From: Chloroflexota bacterium
GTDB taxonomy: Bacteria > Chloroflexota > UBA5177 > JANWHV01
Direction of reading: 5' to 3'
Assembly (NCBI GenBank): GCA_025924845.1
Contig: JAICHN010000280.1
Coordinates: 1-6,923 of the forward strand
DNA length: 6,923 nucleotides
Shown: positions 6,402 through 6,923 of the stretch, piece by piece
How the letters are laid out: every line of letters begins with the position of its first letter
Position numbering within the stretch: the stretch's first letter is position 1
Notes under the pieces: model-generated
Seen by the model: the letters and a program-made list of their open reading frames with translations, nothing else
Databases searched by the model: none
Told to the model about the DNA's origin: nothing
Translations under genes and position numbers: made by a program

Positions 6402-6923
6402 ATGTCGTTCTCGTCGCCTATTCCGGTGCTGCATGAGGGTGAGGCGCTCACGGTGCTCCGCCATGTCGTCGCCACGGCGCGAGTGGTGGCGCACGCCGAT
6501 GCGGCGGCTATCCTACTGTACGACCGCGAGACGGACCTCTTTGTGCCGGTCACTCCATCCGTGGCGGTGGGGCTGGACCAACGGTGGCTCCGGCGTCAGG
6601 GCCTGGAAGCCGCGCAAACGCTGGCCATGCGCGCCGTGAACGCCCATGAGGCGGTCGACGTCCTGGACACGGCGGGTACCCCTGAGCTGGAGTTCCCGCT
6701 GTTGGCCGGCGGCAGGCGTCCCGGCGCCGTGTGCGCTGCGCCACTGGAGGTCGAGGGGAACGTGGTCGGTGTGCTCGGACTCTATGATCGGGTCCCGCGC
6801 TCGTCGGCCGTTGACCGTGAGATCCTGCAGGCCTTCGCCGCGCTGGCCGGCGTGGCCATCACCGCGGCGAAGGGTCACGAACGGGAGCATCTCTTACGTG
6901 TCCGCCTGGAAGCGCTCGACGCC
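6402..6923 (+). CDS. GAF-domain protein, 3' end beyond the window
   Basis: An open frame from ATG at 6402 runs 174 codons to the window edge without a stop. The residues form one GAF-type sensory domain (about 15-155), with DAAAILLYDRETDLFVPV (33-50), a second strand region AVCAAPLEVEGNVVGVLGLY (109-128) and the helix DREILQAFAALAGVAITAA (138-156). A charged helix (from about 157) follows, of the kind that links GAF to an output domain. GAF domains bind small ligands, haem or cyclic nucleotides. The output is often a histidine kinase, diguanylate cyclase or sigma54 activator domain, but which one lies here is not visible. A TAG at 6381 closes the frame upstream, so ATG 6402 is the only standard start. 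Its ribosome binding site is poor; GAGAGG at 6375 would suit a rare ATT start at 6387. Confidence 0.85.
   Translation, partial: MSFSSPIPVLHEGEALTVLRHVVATARVVAHADAAAILLYDRETDLFVPVTPSVAVGLDQRWLRRQGLEAAQTLAMRAVNAHEAVDVLDTAGTPELEFPLLAGGRRPGAVCAAPLEVEGNVVGVLGLYDRVPRSSAVDREILQAFAALAGVAITAAKGHEREHLLRVRLEALDA

Noticed and set aside
6513..6890. 125-codon minus-strand frame opposite the GAF gene
   Set aside because: The plus-strand frame encodes a coherent GAF domain to the window edge; the antisense frame is His/Arg/Gly-rich without family features.

Overview
The window is GC-rich bacterial DNA, roughly 60% GC by eye, with compact gene spacing and Shine-Dalgarno starts. The gene styles (an 895-residue MgtA-type P-type ATPase, a tandem UspA protein, a bacterial type I GAPDH and a GAF sensor) fit a proteobacterium or a similar Gram-negative. 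No ribosomal RNA or lineage-specific marker is present, so I do not name a genus.

Layout. Positions 1-167 are a short leader with a 12-bp perfect palindrome but no clear promoter. A complete gap gene follows on + (168-1181). A strong GC hairpin at 1228-1271 separates it from a convergent tandem universal stress protein gene on - (1352-2260), which has its own plausible promoter. Upstream of that, also on -, is a 182-residue protein of unknown function with a GTG start (2385-2933). That GTG overlaps by 4 nt the stop of a possible 29-codon leader ORF with a good ribosome binding site (2930-3019).

Positions 3020-3464 contain no convincing gene and separate the minus-strand genes from the plus-strand mgtA. 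This is the most unusual part of the window. It holds several hairpins, a 13-bp perfect inverted repeat, a 14-bp imperfect direct repeat, and just before mgtA a terminator-like hairpin with a T5 tract. The 3' arm of that hairpin also belongs to a competing longer helix. Together these look like a structured, possibly metal-responsive, mRNA leader that could control mgtA by attenuation.

The mgtA gene (3465-6152, or from an internal start at 3555) has every catalytic P-type ATPase motif. A 249-bp gap follows, with a perfect TTGACA box and an overlapping near-palindrome. The window then ends inside a GAF-domain protein (6402 to beyond 6923), probably the N-terminal part of a signalling protein.

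The genes share a theme of energy and stress physiology: NAD(P)-linked triose phosphate oxidation, an ATP-binding stress protein, ATP-driven Mg2+ uptake and a small-molecule or redox sensor. Their orientations show they are not one operon. Any shared regulation is inference.
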